Assembly: GCA_033182465.1 (NCBI GenBank)
Contig: CP137320.1
Span: 2,356,001 to 2,420,000 of the forward strand
Length of the DNA: 64,000 bases
Reading direction: 5' to 3'
Origin: Sanghuangporus weigelae
Taxonomy: Eukaryota; Basidiomycota; Agaricomycetes; Hymenochaetales; Hymenochaetaceae
The notes under the pieces are model-generated. The model had not been told where the DNA came from. It ran no database searches and saw only the letters and a program-made list of their open reading frames with translations. Position 1 is the first letter of the stretch; the number at the start of each line of letters is the position of its first letter. Both the position numbers and the translations under genes were made by a program. This document shows positions 8,071 to 18,693 of the stretch, in pieces.

Positions 8071-11000
8071 ATGTACAATAAGCGATTGCCAATACAAGCA
8101 TTGCATCCCCGATTACCTATTCGAGTGAAGGTTGGAACAAAGACCCTAGCAGTCAAAGCGTTAATCGATTCCGGAGCTACATGCAGCACGATACACCCCA
8201 ACTTGGTACGACACTACAGCCTATTCAAAAAGAGGCTTGATCACCCTCGACCTTTGAATAATGCGGATGGAAGTCCCAACCAAGGAGGAGCAATCACGCA
8301 CGAGGTCTACACATTAATTTTTGATGGACCTAAACCGCAGCCACAAACGTTGGCAGTAGCAACCACAGGACAGGATCAAGTGATCCTAGGAATTGACTAT
8401 TTGGCCAAAGTCAATCCCGAAATTGATTGGAAGAATCAAGTATGGAATCGGAATGGTAATTCGATACCATTCGAGCTCAACGTCATACGAGCTACCAAGA
8501 AGCGAAGGCACAGGAAGCGCAAACGGAAACGGCAAACGAAAGGCAAACCTGACAAGACAAGACCTAGGCATAACACGAAGCAACAGGCTCAGGACAGAGA
8601 CAACTATCGACACTCTGGAGCACCAGGAATAATATTTGCGCCAAGGAGAGACAACAACGGACACTCTCACGAAACGAAGCCACAAGCGAAGCCGGAAACC
8701 AGACCAGCAACACCAAGACTGGAACAGGCAAAACAGACGCCAGAAGTGAAGAGTCCGAGCACGGAAAATATACCAGACTCTGCAACGAAACAGCCACAAC
8801 AGGAAACGGCAAACAAGCATCATCGAGATGAGGAGGAAATAAACTACACTCCCAAGCGATGGAAGAAACAGGCACCACAAGGAACGAGTATAGTGCAACG
8901 ACGACCAAGGCACATACCGAGACGGATGATCCCAGCATGGCAATTGTACCAGACATCCGAAGGCGAAACAGAAGAGATAACAGGCAAGCATAGCCTAGAC
9001 GAACAGGAGGAAATAAACGACTCTCCGAAACGTTGGAAGAAACAACCACCACAGAAGATACATCCACTGAGGCAAAACATGCCGGAAGATGAAGAACTCT
9101 GGCCATCACCAGAAGAAAACCCGGGCATGAAGTATAGGATACGACCACGAAAGACACGGTATCCAGAGAAGCCAGTGGCAGGCATTATACGACCGAGAAC
9201 GGCATCGTTAATGCGAGGAGCTAGTCCCACACCGAAGCGTACAAGATGGGCAGACAACGAAAGCGATATCGAGATGCAAGACGAGCAGGAGACAACAGAA
9301 GACACTCCTATGCACGATATAGAGCCAGAAGACATTGAAAGTCTTAGGACGACCAACCAACCAGCTACCCTTACCAGAAAGGAAGAGCTCGCTGCAAAGC
9401 TAGAGCTAGACATCAATCGAAATTGGTCACCAAGGCAGCAGAACCAAGTCTCACAGCCTCTGAACAAAGCGAGTTCAGTATCCCAGCAGTATTCTCAACA
9501 AAAGGCAGCTGCAGAAGGACTACTAGGAACACAGAAACGAGATTGGCGAAAACTCCTACCAAAGGAAATAGAAGACTACGCAGATGTCTTTGATCCTGAC
9601 AAGTCAAGAAGGTTACCCAAGCATACGAAATGGGATATGGCAATTAACCTCAAAGAAGGAGTACCATTACCGAAACCGAGGCCTATTATCAAGCTCACAC
9701 GAGAAGAGCAGGCAGCACTCGATGCTTATGTCAAAGAGTTACTTGACAAAGGATGGATTGAAAAGGTTCAACCACATGAACCATGTCCGGTAGCAGCACC
9801 AGTCTTCTTTGTAGGAAAGAAAGACGGAGGAGCACGAGCAGTAACCGATTACCGAGACATCAACGACACGACAGTATCAGATCCATACCCGATACCGATC
9901 ATGAGTGTTCTCCCAGAGAAACTGGAGAAAGGAAAATTCTTCTTTACACTCGACATGCGATCAGGTTACAACAACCTGCGAATCCGAGAAGGAGACGAGT
10001 GGAAGGCAGCATTCCGAGTTGGCAATGCAGTCTACAAGCCAAAGGTCATGATGTTTGGAATGAAGAACTCACCTGCAGTATTCCAACGATTCATGAATGA
10101 CAACTTCGAATATTGGCTCAGGACAGAAGAAGCACTCAACTATTTGGACGACCTTATTGGTCAAGCACAAACTGAAGAGGAACATTGGAAACTCCTCAGG
10201 GCAATTCTACAGAAATGCCGAGAGCTCGACATCTACCTCAAAATCGAGAAATGTCACTTCCTCCAAACCCAGCTCGACTACTTGGGATTTGTAGTAGGAA
10301 CGAAAGGCATCCAGATGGATCCTTATAAGCTCAAAGCTATTCACGAATGGCCAGTGCCAAAGACGAAACGACAAGTTCGAAAGTTCCAAGGATTTTGTAA
10401 CTTCTACCGAAGATTCATCAGGAACTATGCCGATACATTCGCACCTATTGGCGACCTTATCAAAAAGGATCGCAAGTTCATATGGGCAGAGGCACAAGAC
10501 AAAGCATTCGAAAGTATCAAGAAGGCATTCGAAACGGAAGTCGCATTGGCAATGCCAAAGCCAGACAAATCATACACATTGGAAACCGACGCATCCGATG
10601 TAGCGATTGGTGCAGTCTTACAACAAGAAGACAACCAAGGAGAACTGAGACCTTTAGGTTTCATGTCGAAAACTCTAACGAACACCCAACGAAACTATCC
10701 GACGCATGACAAAGAGATGCTAGCAATCATGGAAGCACTCAAGCATTGGAGACACCTATTGGAGGGAACCAAAGAACCAGTAACAATCCGAAGCGATCAT
10801 GCAAACCTCCGATACTTCATGACAGCTCAGAATCTATCGAGACGTCAAGCGAGATGGGCATTAGAGTTATCACGATATAACTTCAAGATTCTCCATTGGC
10901 CAGGCAAGAAGAACCAAGCTGACGAGCTATCACGACGATCCGACTATATGCCAGAGGACAAGGACAACTTAGGAGTTACCTTATTACCTCCTGATACGAT

Positions 11001-12549
11001 CAAGCAACAAACATTGCGACGCACAGAGATCAACGGTCTATACAAGCTAGAAACTGAAATGGTCACTATCTCTGATCCTATTATCCGAACGATCAAGAGG
11101 AACTACAATACCGAGGAGGCTAAGAAGGAAATTCAGGCGATCAAGCAGAGCAACGGCTACAGTTACAGGAACGGCTTGCACTACGTAACCAATGCATTAT
11201 ATATCCCGCCGTCCGCCAACCTACGAGCGTTGCTAATCCGAAGGCGCCATGATCACAAACTTGCAGGCCACCCAGGAGCAGAAAAGACCATAGAGCTTGT
11301 AAAGCGATCATACTATTGGCCGAAGATGGAAGAAATGATCCGAGCATATACCGCAACCTGCGACATATGTCAGCGTGCAAAACCGATTCGACAGTTTCGA
11401 AATCCGCCGCTCCAACCGTTGGAGGCACCACATCAACCATGGGAAACCATAACCTGTGACCTGATTACCGACTTACCAGTCAGCAATGAAGGCTACAGTG
11501 CGATACTCGTTATAGTGGACAAACTCACTAAAATGGGGAAGTTCATTCCTTGCCAAGGAATACCCAATGCTAAGCAGTTGGCACGTTTGTTCCGCCAACA
11601 TGTCTTCAAATACTACGGGGCCCCTAAACGAGTAATCTCCGACCGAGGTAGCAACTTCACCGCGCAATTCCTCAAGGAGTTCTGCAGACTCATCGATGTC
11701 GATTGGAAAACTAGTACAGCGTATCATCCACAAACCGATGGTCAAACCGAGCGACTAAATCAAGAGCTTGAACAGTACTTACGCTGCTATGTGTCCTACC
11801 GACAAACAGATTGGGCAGAGTACATCGATATAGCAGAATTCGCCTACAACAACAGGAAGCACAGTACTACACATCAGTCACCATTCTATACACTGTATGG
11901 ATGGCATCCTCACCTGGACGTTGCGGAGACCGGTGATTCAAACGTCCCAGAAGCAATAAATCACCTAGAGGAGCTTCGACAAGTACAGCAAGAAGCCTAT
12001 AATTCGATTAGGCAAGCGAATGAGGCAATGAAGCTTTATGCAGACCTGCATCGAGGCAAACTGCCAGAGTACAAGCCAGGAGACGAAGTGTTACTAGACA
12101 TGAGGAATCTCAGTCGATTGGAACCAACGAAGAAACTTGCAATGAAATGGGCAGGGCCTTATAAAGTCGAGAAGGCAGTCGGACAAGTGTCATTCAGATT
12201 ACGCTTACCCGAAACCCTTCCGATCCACCCAGTGTTTCATGCGAGTCTTCTCAGGCCTTACAAACGAAAGGAATACCCTGGAAGACCCACTTTGGATGAA
12301 CCACCACCTATTGAAGTGGAGGGAGAAGCAGAGTACGAAGTGGAGACAATTCATAACACAAGACGTCATCGGAGCAAGGTCCAATACCTTATCCAATGGA
12401 AAGGATACCAGGAGCGAACATGGGAGCCACTTGACAACCTCAAGAACTCCTATCAAATGATCGAAGCATTCCATAAAAAGTATCCTCAGGCAATCCAGCC
12501 ACCGAACCTTAACCAATGGATCGCCGCACGAAAACGAATGAGGCAATAG
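8071..12549 (+). CDS. pol: Retrotransposon copy 1 Pol: protease, RT, RNase H, integrase, chromodomain (1,492 aa)
   Basis: In order: aspartic protease with DSGAT near residue 33; a long charged linker (about 150-480); reverse transcriptase with the YLDD active site near residue 690; RNase H (ETDASDVAIGAVLQQ); integrase HHCC zinc domain near 1060-1095 and a DDE core (CDLITDLP, ISDRGSNF, HPQTDGQTERLNQ); the GPY-type motif and HPVFHASLLRPY; then a C-terminal chromodomain at about 1420-1475 (VQYLIQWKGYQERTWEPLDNL). The chromodomain is typical of chromoviruses and probably directs integration to heterochromatin. The frame is whole. Confidence 0.97.
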   Translation: MYNKRLPIQALHPRLPIRVKVGTKTLAVKALIDSGATCSTIHPNLVRHYSLFKKRLDHPRPLNNADGSPNQGGAITHEVYTLIFDGPKPQPQTLAVATTGQDQVILGIDYLAKVNPEIDWKNQVWNRNGNSIPFELNVIRATKKRRHRKRKRKRQTKGKPDKTRPRHNTKQQAQDRDNYRHSGAPGIIFAPRRDNNGHSHETKPQAKPETRPATPRLEQAKQTPEVKSPSTENIPDSATKQPQQETANKHHRDEEEINYTPKRWKKQAPQGTSIVQRRPRHIPRRMIPAWQLYQTSEGETEEITGKHSLDEQEEINDSPKRWKKQPPQKIHPLRQNMPEDEELWPSPEENPGMKYRIRPRKTRYPEKPVAGIIRPRTASLMRGASPTPKRTRWADNESDIEMQDEQETTEDTPMHDIEPEDIESLRTTNQPATLTRKEELAAKLELDINRNWSPRQQNQVSQPLNKASSVSQQYSQQKAAAEGLLGTQKRDWRKLLPKEIEDYADVFDPDKSRRLPKHTKWDMAINLKEGVPLPKPRPIIKLTREEQAALDAYVKELLDKGWIEKVQPHEPCPVAAPVFFVGKKDGGARAVTDYRDINDTTVSDPYPIPIMSVLPEKLEKGKFFFTLDMRSGYNNLRIREGDEWKAAFRVGNAVYKPKVMMFGMKNSPAVFQRFMNDNFEYWLRTEEALNYLDDLIGQAQTEEEHWKLLRAILQKCRELDIYLKIEKCHFLQTQLDYLGFVVGTKGIQMDPYKLKAIHEWPVPKTKRQVRKFQGFCNFYRRFIRNYADTFAPIGDLIKKDRKFIWAEAQDKAFESIKKAFETEVALAMPKPDKSYTLETDASDVAIGAVLQQEDNQGELRPLGFMSKTLTNTQRNYPTHDKEMLAIMEALKHWRHLLEGTKEPVTIRSDHANLRYFMTAQNLSRRQARWALELSRYNFKILHWPGKKNQADELSRRSDYMPEDKDNLGVTLLPPDTIKQQTLRRTEINGLYKLETEMVTISDPIIRTIKRNYNTEEAKKEIQAIKQSNGYSYRNGLHYVTNALYIPPSANLRALLIRRRHDHKLAGHPGAEKTIELVKRSYYWPKMEEMIRAYTATCDICQRAKPIRQFRNPPLQPLEAPHQPWETITCDLITDLPVSNEGYSAILVIVDKLTKMGKFIPCQGIPNAKQLARLFRQHVFKYYGAPKRVISDRGSNFTAQFLKEFCRLIDVDWKTSTAYHPQTDGQTERLNQELEQYLRCYVSYRQTDWAEYIDIAEFAYNNRKHSTTHQSPFYTLYGWHPHLDVAETGDSNVPEAINHLEELRQVQQEAYNSIRQANEAMKLYADLHRGKLPEYKPGDEVLLDMRNLSRLEPTKKLAMKWAGPYKVEKAVGQVSFRLRLPETLPIHPVFHASLLRPYKRKEYPGRPTLDEPPPIEVEGEAEYEVETIHNTRRHRSKVQYLIQWKGYQERTWEPLDNLKNSYQMIEAFHKKYPQAIQPPNLNQWIAARKRMRQ

Positions 12550-12724
12550 TTGCATCACATGCACTCCACCCGATGGAGCCGCTTATGGATCCACAATAGA
12601 GATGATGAGTAAGGTCCCCAATGACCTTACCAAGCGATGACATCAATGTGGCACACCAAAGCGAGAGCAGAGATAGAAGAATTAGGCAAGACATCGCCGA
12701 CATACCAACAAGATGGTATAAAAC

Positions 12725-13801
12725 ATGGAGAACTTCGAGCTAAGGAACAACAACTCGAATCTCAACAGCTCTACTTCACTGCAGACGAACTACTACTCAG
12801 CTATGCCTATCTTCGATGAGCTACATGCATTCTGTCAACCAGAAGATGCACCAGAATGGACATTTGCACTTAGGCCACCGACCGAACGTTATCAATGGCC
12901 ACAGCTGTGCAACCGATTCAACGAAGAGAACTACGAAGACGAAATCGTACCCCTATGCCCAGGAAAGTACTTCGACGATCTATTTGACAAGTGGAATGCA
13001 GTCCACCACAACCGAGACGAAATACCCCATCTTATGATGGCGAATCACTCAGACGAGTGGTTATTCAAACTCAGTAACCCTCGAGACGCAGCATTACGCC
13101 GACTCAATGATGATGCATTTCTAACCTACGCGATCGAACTCGAAACACAAGCATTACATCGAGGCAAGATCGACTTTAGGCACGAAACGACATACAAGAA
13201 CATCATGGGCATCTATCATTCGGCAATTCAAATTTGCGCCTACCGACGAGACATGACTACCGCAATTCTTAACCGAATGATGCGATGGAGTCACTATCAT
13301 CCGATGAGCATCGATGCGATGAAGTACATTATATACATAGCCGACCAGACGGGCTTCTATGCATCCCACACCATGCAGTTCATGACGGTACTCAACATGA
13401 CGAAGTATTACGAAGGAACGAGATACCGAACGGTTATTGAAGCGAGGAACTCTACTACGGACGAGGTACCACTCGACAACATCGAGCACCACGTAGTCGA
13501 AGGCAAAGAGGTTAACTACGACCCTCATTACCTTATGGAACTCAACAACCGAGAGGAAGAAGCCAGAGAGAAACTACAGGCTACACGACACCCATTGCTG
13601 GAAGATCTGATGATCTCAGTCTACCAGTACCCGAACGAACTCTACCAGCCGGACGAGATGCTTACTATGTCGGAACAGGAGGACATGTACATACACTCCG
13701 ACGATACAGAGTCAAGTGAAGAAGGTGAAAGCAGGGAACTATATACCCCAGCGAACTCGGCCCAGACTACACCTGAGGCTGAAGAATCCGAAGATTTGTA
13801 A
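12725..13801 (+). CDS. Retrotransposon copy 1, extra ORF downstream of pol (358 aa, unknown)
   Basis: A 358-codon frame 175 bp after pol, in the position where some Ty3/Gypsy elements carry an envelope-like gene. It has no signal peptide or membrane segment, a mostly helical body rich in Tyr, His, Met and Asn, and an acidic Ser/Glu/Asp tail. It is open in copy 2 as well. I recognise no family. It is unlikely to be an envelope protein. Confidence 0.6.
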   Translation: MENFELRNNNSNLNSSTSLQTNYYSAMPIFDELHAFCQPEDAPEWTFALRPPTERYQWPQLCNRFNEENYEDEIVPLCPGKYFDDLFDKWNAVHHNRDEIPHLMMANHSDEWLFKLSNPRDAALRRLNDDAFLTYAIELETQALHRGKIDFRHETTYKNIMGIYHSAIQICAYRRDMTTAILNRMMRWSHYHPMSIDAMKYIIYIADQTGFYASHTMQFMTVLNMTKYYEGTRYRTVIEARNSTTDEVPLDNIEHHVVEGKEVNYDPHYLMELNNREEEAREKLQATRHPLLEDLMISVYQYPNELYQPDEMLTMSEQEDMYIHSDDTESSEEGESRELYTPANSAQTTPEAEESEDL

Positions 13802-14798
13802 ACAACTCTTCTTTTATGCAACCCCTTTCCCATATCGTGACCCGACATGGTCAATTATGCATTTCATTCTTACCTTATGATATTTATGGTCACATCCGAC
13901 CAAATTATGCTTTATGCACCTCTTTATTTCACGCTTATTCGGCCAACCAGCACAAATGAAGCACTATGCAGAAGTGTCAAAGAACCTACAAGGGCCTAGA
14001 CATTTTGTATATTGTTTTATTGTGCCGGCGCCGAATTGGCAGATTATGCCTACCTTTTATTATCCTCTATGCAACGGAGAAGCCAAAAAGGTTACGTGAA
14101 GTCACTCCCTTGCATTATGCTAGGATGTGCCTTCACGCTGAAAGGCACTCCAATTACACTCTTTCTTCGAAAAACTCCATTTGGGGGTTGAAGAGCCGTA
14201 GGTAAACACCTGGAACTTCACTCCCAAATTGGTATAAAACTTATTCATTAACGACTTAATGATTTTAATGACTTTATAATTTCTTTCTTATCACTTTCAA
14301 TTGCGTCATATTCTTTACATGATGCACATTTCATATTCATATCCCTTCCCACCACCCTTTACAAGTCAATGTCTTCCCAGACACCCTTTTCACGACGTTC
14401 CTGCGAAGCAATACCTGCATTTTCGACGACTGGATCGATATCCTCAACGTCATAACCGAGCGCGAGGTGAACTCGAAGCGCAACAGTCGTAACATCGCGC
14501 TGGAACGATTGCATTTCAAAGTCGGCCTCCTAGAGGAAGATTAACGACTTGAAACGGCACAGAGCATGCATCACTTACCTGAGCACGCCTCTTACGCTCC
14601 AAAATCCAATGATTTATGCCGAAAATCGCGACAATAACGACAAAAACAGTAACAGCAGCGGCGACTTTCGACATTTTGGAGCAGAGATGATGATGGTCTG
14701 ATAGCAAAAATCAACCATCACTAGGCGACCCTTTATCCGAGCTTTCTCACGGATTAGGATGAACATTTCTCCGAAAGTTCATCTTAGGGGGGGTGTAG
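13802..14798. other. Retrotransposon copy 1 untranslated region with antisense ORF and polypurine tract
   Basis: About 1 kb between the last sense ORF and the 3' LTR. It holds an antisense ORF (14516-14707) and ends with a G-run AGGGGGGG (14786-14793) followed by TGTAG, the likely polypurine tract for plus-strand priming. No sense gene is seen. Confidence 0.6.
14516..14707 (-). CDS. Small antisense ORF with a hydrophobic segment, inside retrotransposon copy 1
   Basis: The antisense frame contains an internal Met followed by a strongly hydrophobic stretch (VAAAVTVFVVIVAIFGI) and then a basic patch (ERKRRAQ), as in a single-pass membrane protein. A consensus splice donor (GTAAGT) follows the basic patch, so this could be the first exon of an antisense transcript. 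It is retained in copy 2 (37137-37328). It may be a captured host gene piece or an element accessory gene. Function unknown. Confidence 0.4.
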   Translation of the reverse strand: MLSDHHHLCSKMSKVAAAVTVFVVIVAIFGINHWILERKRRAQVSDACSVPFQVVNLPLGGRL

Positions 14799-16310
14799 TG
14801 AAAGGATCCGCTCAAAATCTCGCATCAGGATCAACGCGATCAACAGATCTACACGATCAGCTTTCCAAACGCGACCGGTAACCAAGCCAGCTATCAAAGG
14901 CCCAAGCAATCGAGCGGCCTAGGCAACAGTAACCCGTTACCACCCGAGCGCTAGAAGCACCGAAGCGGATACGTAATCCCGCTAACAGCTAACACCGCCG
15001 ACCGCCTATTACCGCGGACTACCACTCTAACGCCGCCGACCAAGCAACCAGAGCGACCTCGATCAAAAGAAGCGATCAAACTTCTTAGAAGTCCAGAAGC
15101 ACAACTACTAAAGCCTAAACGCTAAAAGGCTAAAGGCTAATAAGGTTTATGGAGACCTCACTGGCATTTCAGCACTGTCAAGTCTGTGCACGAGTTTACA
15201 TGGTCCTTTATGAAGTATACTACTTAGTATGCACGGCAACGGTTGGTACGCGTGACTGTCACATCGAAACCGAGCGACACCTTCAGGATACAATGCATTC
15301 CAATCCACCAAGCCCAATAGTACCCAAGAAACGAGAGGAACTCACGATCACAACTCGGACCCCTCGAACTGCGAACCCGATAACTTGGAGAATGATTGGA
15401 TGGTATAGACCGGAGTTGCACACACCATGTCCAGCATCTACGATACAGGCAAACCTTTATTTACCGAGAGATGCGAACCTGGAAACCAAGCAATTACAAC
15501 TCCTTATACAACGAAGGATATGGCGCTACATTCGAGATATACGATACGAAGGCAAAGCATGGCTAGTCACCAGAACCCAGCAGAACCCACCAGCAGAGCT
15601 TATGCAGTTCATGATATGCCTTGGACCATACTCTACACCGACCCGACACCTTAACACTGACGTGCGAGTTATGCTTACCCTCGCTGGACCTCGAGATGAA
15701 TTCCGAAGAATCACATACCGAGCAGCCTACATCGCTCCAAGAGCAAAGATGCCACTCAATGACGGCAATGACATCGTTATGGAGTACTGACAGCGGAGCA
15801 TTCCATATCGGAGCACCACCTCTATTGTCTCAGTCAGCAACTCCAAAGAATTCTGTCATAGTGGAGACGACCTTACAAAGATTGGAGCAAAGTGGAGCGA
15901 AGCGCAGCAGGATGACAAAGGAACAGATGTAATGGTGGAGGAAAGTGGAGTAAAGTGGAGACAGGATGAGTAAGAAATAGGACGGAAAATGGAATATCTG
16001 GGAGCATAAATAGTTGTAGGATTAGGCCCTCATTTCCCCATCTTTCGATCCTCTTAACACACTGGTGTAAAGCTTGCCCTACAGCGAGCTATTACTGTGT
16101 GCTTTGTACTATCACGCCTCTTGGAAATCCCAATCTGCTTTACTATTACCTCGTATCTGAAAACATCCATAACTCGGACCGCGACTAGGAAGGCTAGTAA
16201 GGGACCGCGTGGTACAGCCAGACGTGGGTAGATAAGATCACCTCTGCACAACACACCGCTGCTTAGGCAAAAGGATTGAACCGGTGTAACCCCGGGCCTA
16301 CTCCCTAACA
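14799..16310 (+). repeat. 3' LTR of retrotransposon copy 1
   Basis: 1,512 bp, the same length as the 5' LTR, with no difference noticed by eye. It is followed by the TGTGG target duplication. It includes the same U3 ORF (15149-15790). Confidence 0.95.
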
Positions 16311-17000
16311 TGTGGAAACGTTGGAAACCCCGTGGCAATGTAGTACATAATATTTCCAAAAATAGATATTTTAGTCGATTTGTCAGCGCTTGACCATCCT
16401 GCCTCGAAACCTTGGTGTGCATACATTGAGTCAAAAAAAGTTTAGAACAGCTTCAGAGTCACAAAAATTCAGTAAAAACTTTATTTGAAGCAAGCTTTAA
16501 TGAGCTGGGATTAATTTTCATGGAGATAATTGACAGGATTGTAGGTATACTTCACATCTTCCAGATCTCCTCATTACCCAAGTCCATACTTGGTTGTTCT
16601 CAACTAACTGCCTCCTTTTCTTTCCCTTTCCCCTTTCCTATATCCTTTAGCTCTGTTACTTGATCTTCGTCTGCCAAAATGTTGAGAAGAATCGGTGATT
16701 TAATGTCGATGAGGTCCTTCATGCTTTAACAAGCATTAATATTGTTGTGTTTGTAATATAATCATTTTTATCAATCATGTTCTTATATATGCACTTCAAT
16801 GACATAATATTCCTTTTCTGATTCTGATAAACTAGTTAGTTCTTGTTTATGGTAAGCCTGCCGACTCAATCTGAGTTTCCAACGTTTCCACCACCGCCAT
16901 TTCTGGCCGTCTCAGTTTCCAACGTTGGAAACACCGTGGGAAACCACGGTGGAAACTGTTGGAAATGAAACTCAGAGTTTCCTCTCCTACCCTATTCAAG

Positions 17001-17864
17001 ATGGCCCCTCAAATATTCGTTTCAGCGAATCCGGATGATTGGGCCAAGTCTGATGCCTATCACAATGAATTTCTTATCCCAAAGGATGATGCGCTTGAGC
17101 ATGCCTTAAAGAATAGCGTGGAAAATGGACTTCCAGAAATTCAAGTTAGCACCGCCCAAGGCAAATTCTTGAATCTCTCTGCACGTTCTATAGGGGCAAA
17201 ACGCATCCTTGAAGTCGGGACACTAGGAGGGTACATGATTCATCTATTCATTGTATATACGCAGTTTAACATACTGCCTTAGGTACTCTACGATTTGGCT
17301 GGGTCGAGCACTACCAGTCGACGGAAAACTCATTACGCTTGAGATATCCGAGAAACATGCCTCTGTAAGATCTTCGAAACCTGCTTGCACGAAACCTGCT
17401 TGCACACATTTGATTGTAAAGTGGATTTAACAGGTCGCTCAGGAGAACATCCAACGTGCTGGGCTTTCGGATAAAGTGGAAACGAAAATTGGTCCTGCCG
17501 CAGAAACACTGAAGACCCTGCAGCCAGATGAACTGTTTGACTTCGTCTTCATTGATGCCGACAAGCCTGGGAACTTAGCCTACTTTCTCCAGGCCAAGAG
17601 GTTGACCAGAAAGGGGGCAATTATTGTGAGTGTTTATTTCGATCGCACGAGGCTTTTTGAGGATGATACGAATTTGAGATCGTTGACAACGTCATCCGAG
17701 GAGGCAAGGTTGCCCTGGAGCCTGAAAATACCGAAGATGCGAACGTCAATGGAATACGGAAGCTTCTCGAGCATTTAAAGGGCGATAAAGAAGTTGATGC
17801 GACAACGTTGGGCTTAGCCGGGGAGAAAGGTTACGACGGGATACTTTATTCAATCAGATTGTAA
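17001..17864 (+). CDS. SAM-dependent O-methyltransferase (Methyltransf_3/COMT-like)
   Basis: Four exons (17001-17230, 17283-17364, 17434-17625, 17679-17864) with GT-AG introns of 51-69 nt and consistent phases give 229 residues, the usual size for cation-dependent class I O-methyltransferases. Motifs are ILEVGTLGGYSTIWLGRALP (SAM-binding motif I), GKLITLEIS, ELFDFVFIDADK (metal and substrate region) and IVDNVIRGG. The end is EKGYDGILYSIRL. It probably transfers methyl from SAM to a catechol-type or related small-molecule hydroxyl in the cytosol; the substrate is unknown. The ATG overlaps the hAT target duplication, so its original upstream sequence now lies 13 kb away. Expression may be altered or depend on the hAT end as promoter. 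Confidence 0.88.
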
Positions 17865-18013
17865 TACAGTACTGTCCTTGGGTAAAGTCAAAGCAAGTTC
17901 TTCTGCATACGCGGCATTTTTGTGCCTTTTATGTGGGCCTTGTCAGATCCGATGAAGTTGGGTCTCGACGAGGATCCACCCAGGTAACCTAACGATATAA
18001 CCATCAACATGCA

Positions 18014-18693
18014 TCACTTCTGGGCATCGGAATGACGTACCAGGACCGTAAACCTCTCCTTTCCTTCCTCATCTATAACTTTCCTTCTCGACTCCTCAAT
18101 AATACTTGGCGTATTTACAAATCGCGCTAATCTTTCTAATACATCCAGATCAATGTTATACTGACGTGCCACCTCTTGTAATTGATCTGGAGAATGAGAA
18201 GCTCTCCTTGCTTCTAGCACGCTAAAGAGTTCGCTCGCTCGAAGACGATTCCTAGGTGGAGTATACGAAGCTGCCTCTTCTTCAGACGTTTGTCGTGATT
18301 GTAACACATGCTTCATGTGAGTGCTCTGGGCAGGCGCGAGAAAAAATAATCAGAAGACAAAGACAAATATGTTTTAATTGCTAGCTACCGTCGGAAACAC
18401 AGGTGACATATGATGGTCAACCTTCACGGGGCCCAGCTGCTTCAACTTTTCTAAGAACTGCGGGTCTTGAGTTGGGTCCATTGCATCTTGCTGTATAGCT
18501 AGAATTGCATGAATGAAGGATGAACCCAAGGAAGTTGCTCCCGCAGGAAACACTTACCGGCATCTTTAGTTTCACTTGCCGCTGGACTTTGAGGAAGACG
18601 CGGTGGGACACTCCTATCTGTTTTGGCTCCTACCCACGATGCAGAAGGCTTGGAAGGAAGCTTTCGAGAAGCCTTTGATGATGCGTTTCCCAT
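18014..18693 (-). CDS. Small conserved-looking protein with N-myristoylation-type start (unknown)
   Basis: Three exons on the minus strand (18558-18693, 18389-18498, 18014-18325) with introns of 59 and 63 nt add up to 186 codons including the stop. The start MGNASSKASRK fits the N-myristoylation consensus (Gly2, Ser6, basic residues). The middle reads AMDPTQDPQFLEKLKQLGPVK, and the C-terminal half is a helical domain (LRASELFSVLEARRAS, LQEVARQYNIDLDVLERLARFVN). I do not recognise the family. The myristoylation signal suggests a membrane-associated small protein. It lies tail to tail with the methyltransferase, 149 bp apart. Confidence 0.65.

Larger units (their letters stand above)
4003..16310 (+). 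mobile_element. Full-length Ty3/Gypsy (chromovirus, Tf1/sushi-like) LTR retrotransposon, copy 1
   Basis: A 12,308-bp element with two 1,512-bp LTRs (4003-5514 and 14799-16310) starting TGAAAGG and ending CTAACA, and a perfect 5-bp target duplication TGTGG (3998-4002, 16311-16315). It carries two small ORFs upstream of gag, gag with a CCHC knuckle, pol with protease, RT, RNase H, integrase and C-terminal chromodomain, and an extra ORF after pol. The domain order and chromodomain place it among chromoviruses. No LTR-LTR difference was seen by eye, so the insertion is very recent. It looks whole. Confidence 0.95.
3928..16994. mobile_element. Non-autonomous hAT-like element, split by a retrotransposon
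   Basis: Both ends carry the 20-bp terminal inverted repeat TAGGGTAGGAGAGGAAACTC (3928-3947, and inverted at 16975-16994). It is flanked by a perfect 8-bp duplication TTCAAGAT (3920-3927 and 16995-17002), the hallmark length for hAT elements. Without the retrotransposon (4003-16310) and its TSD the element is about 754 bp and encodes no transposase. Subterminal GGAAAC/GTTTCC motifs are abundant and form 18-bp perfect palindromes at 3958-3975 (GTGGAAACTAGTTTCCAC) and 16915-16932 (GTTTCCAACGTTGGAAAC), resembling subterminal transposase-binding repeats. The retrotransposon landed 70 bp inside the left end, so the hAT insertion is older. Confidence 0.85.

Noticed and set aside
8386-9467. Antisense ORFs of about 200 codons within pol
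   Set aside because: Shadows of the biased composition of the pol linker, rich in Ser/Val/Cys, with no domain.
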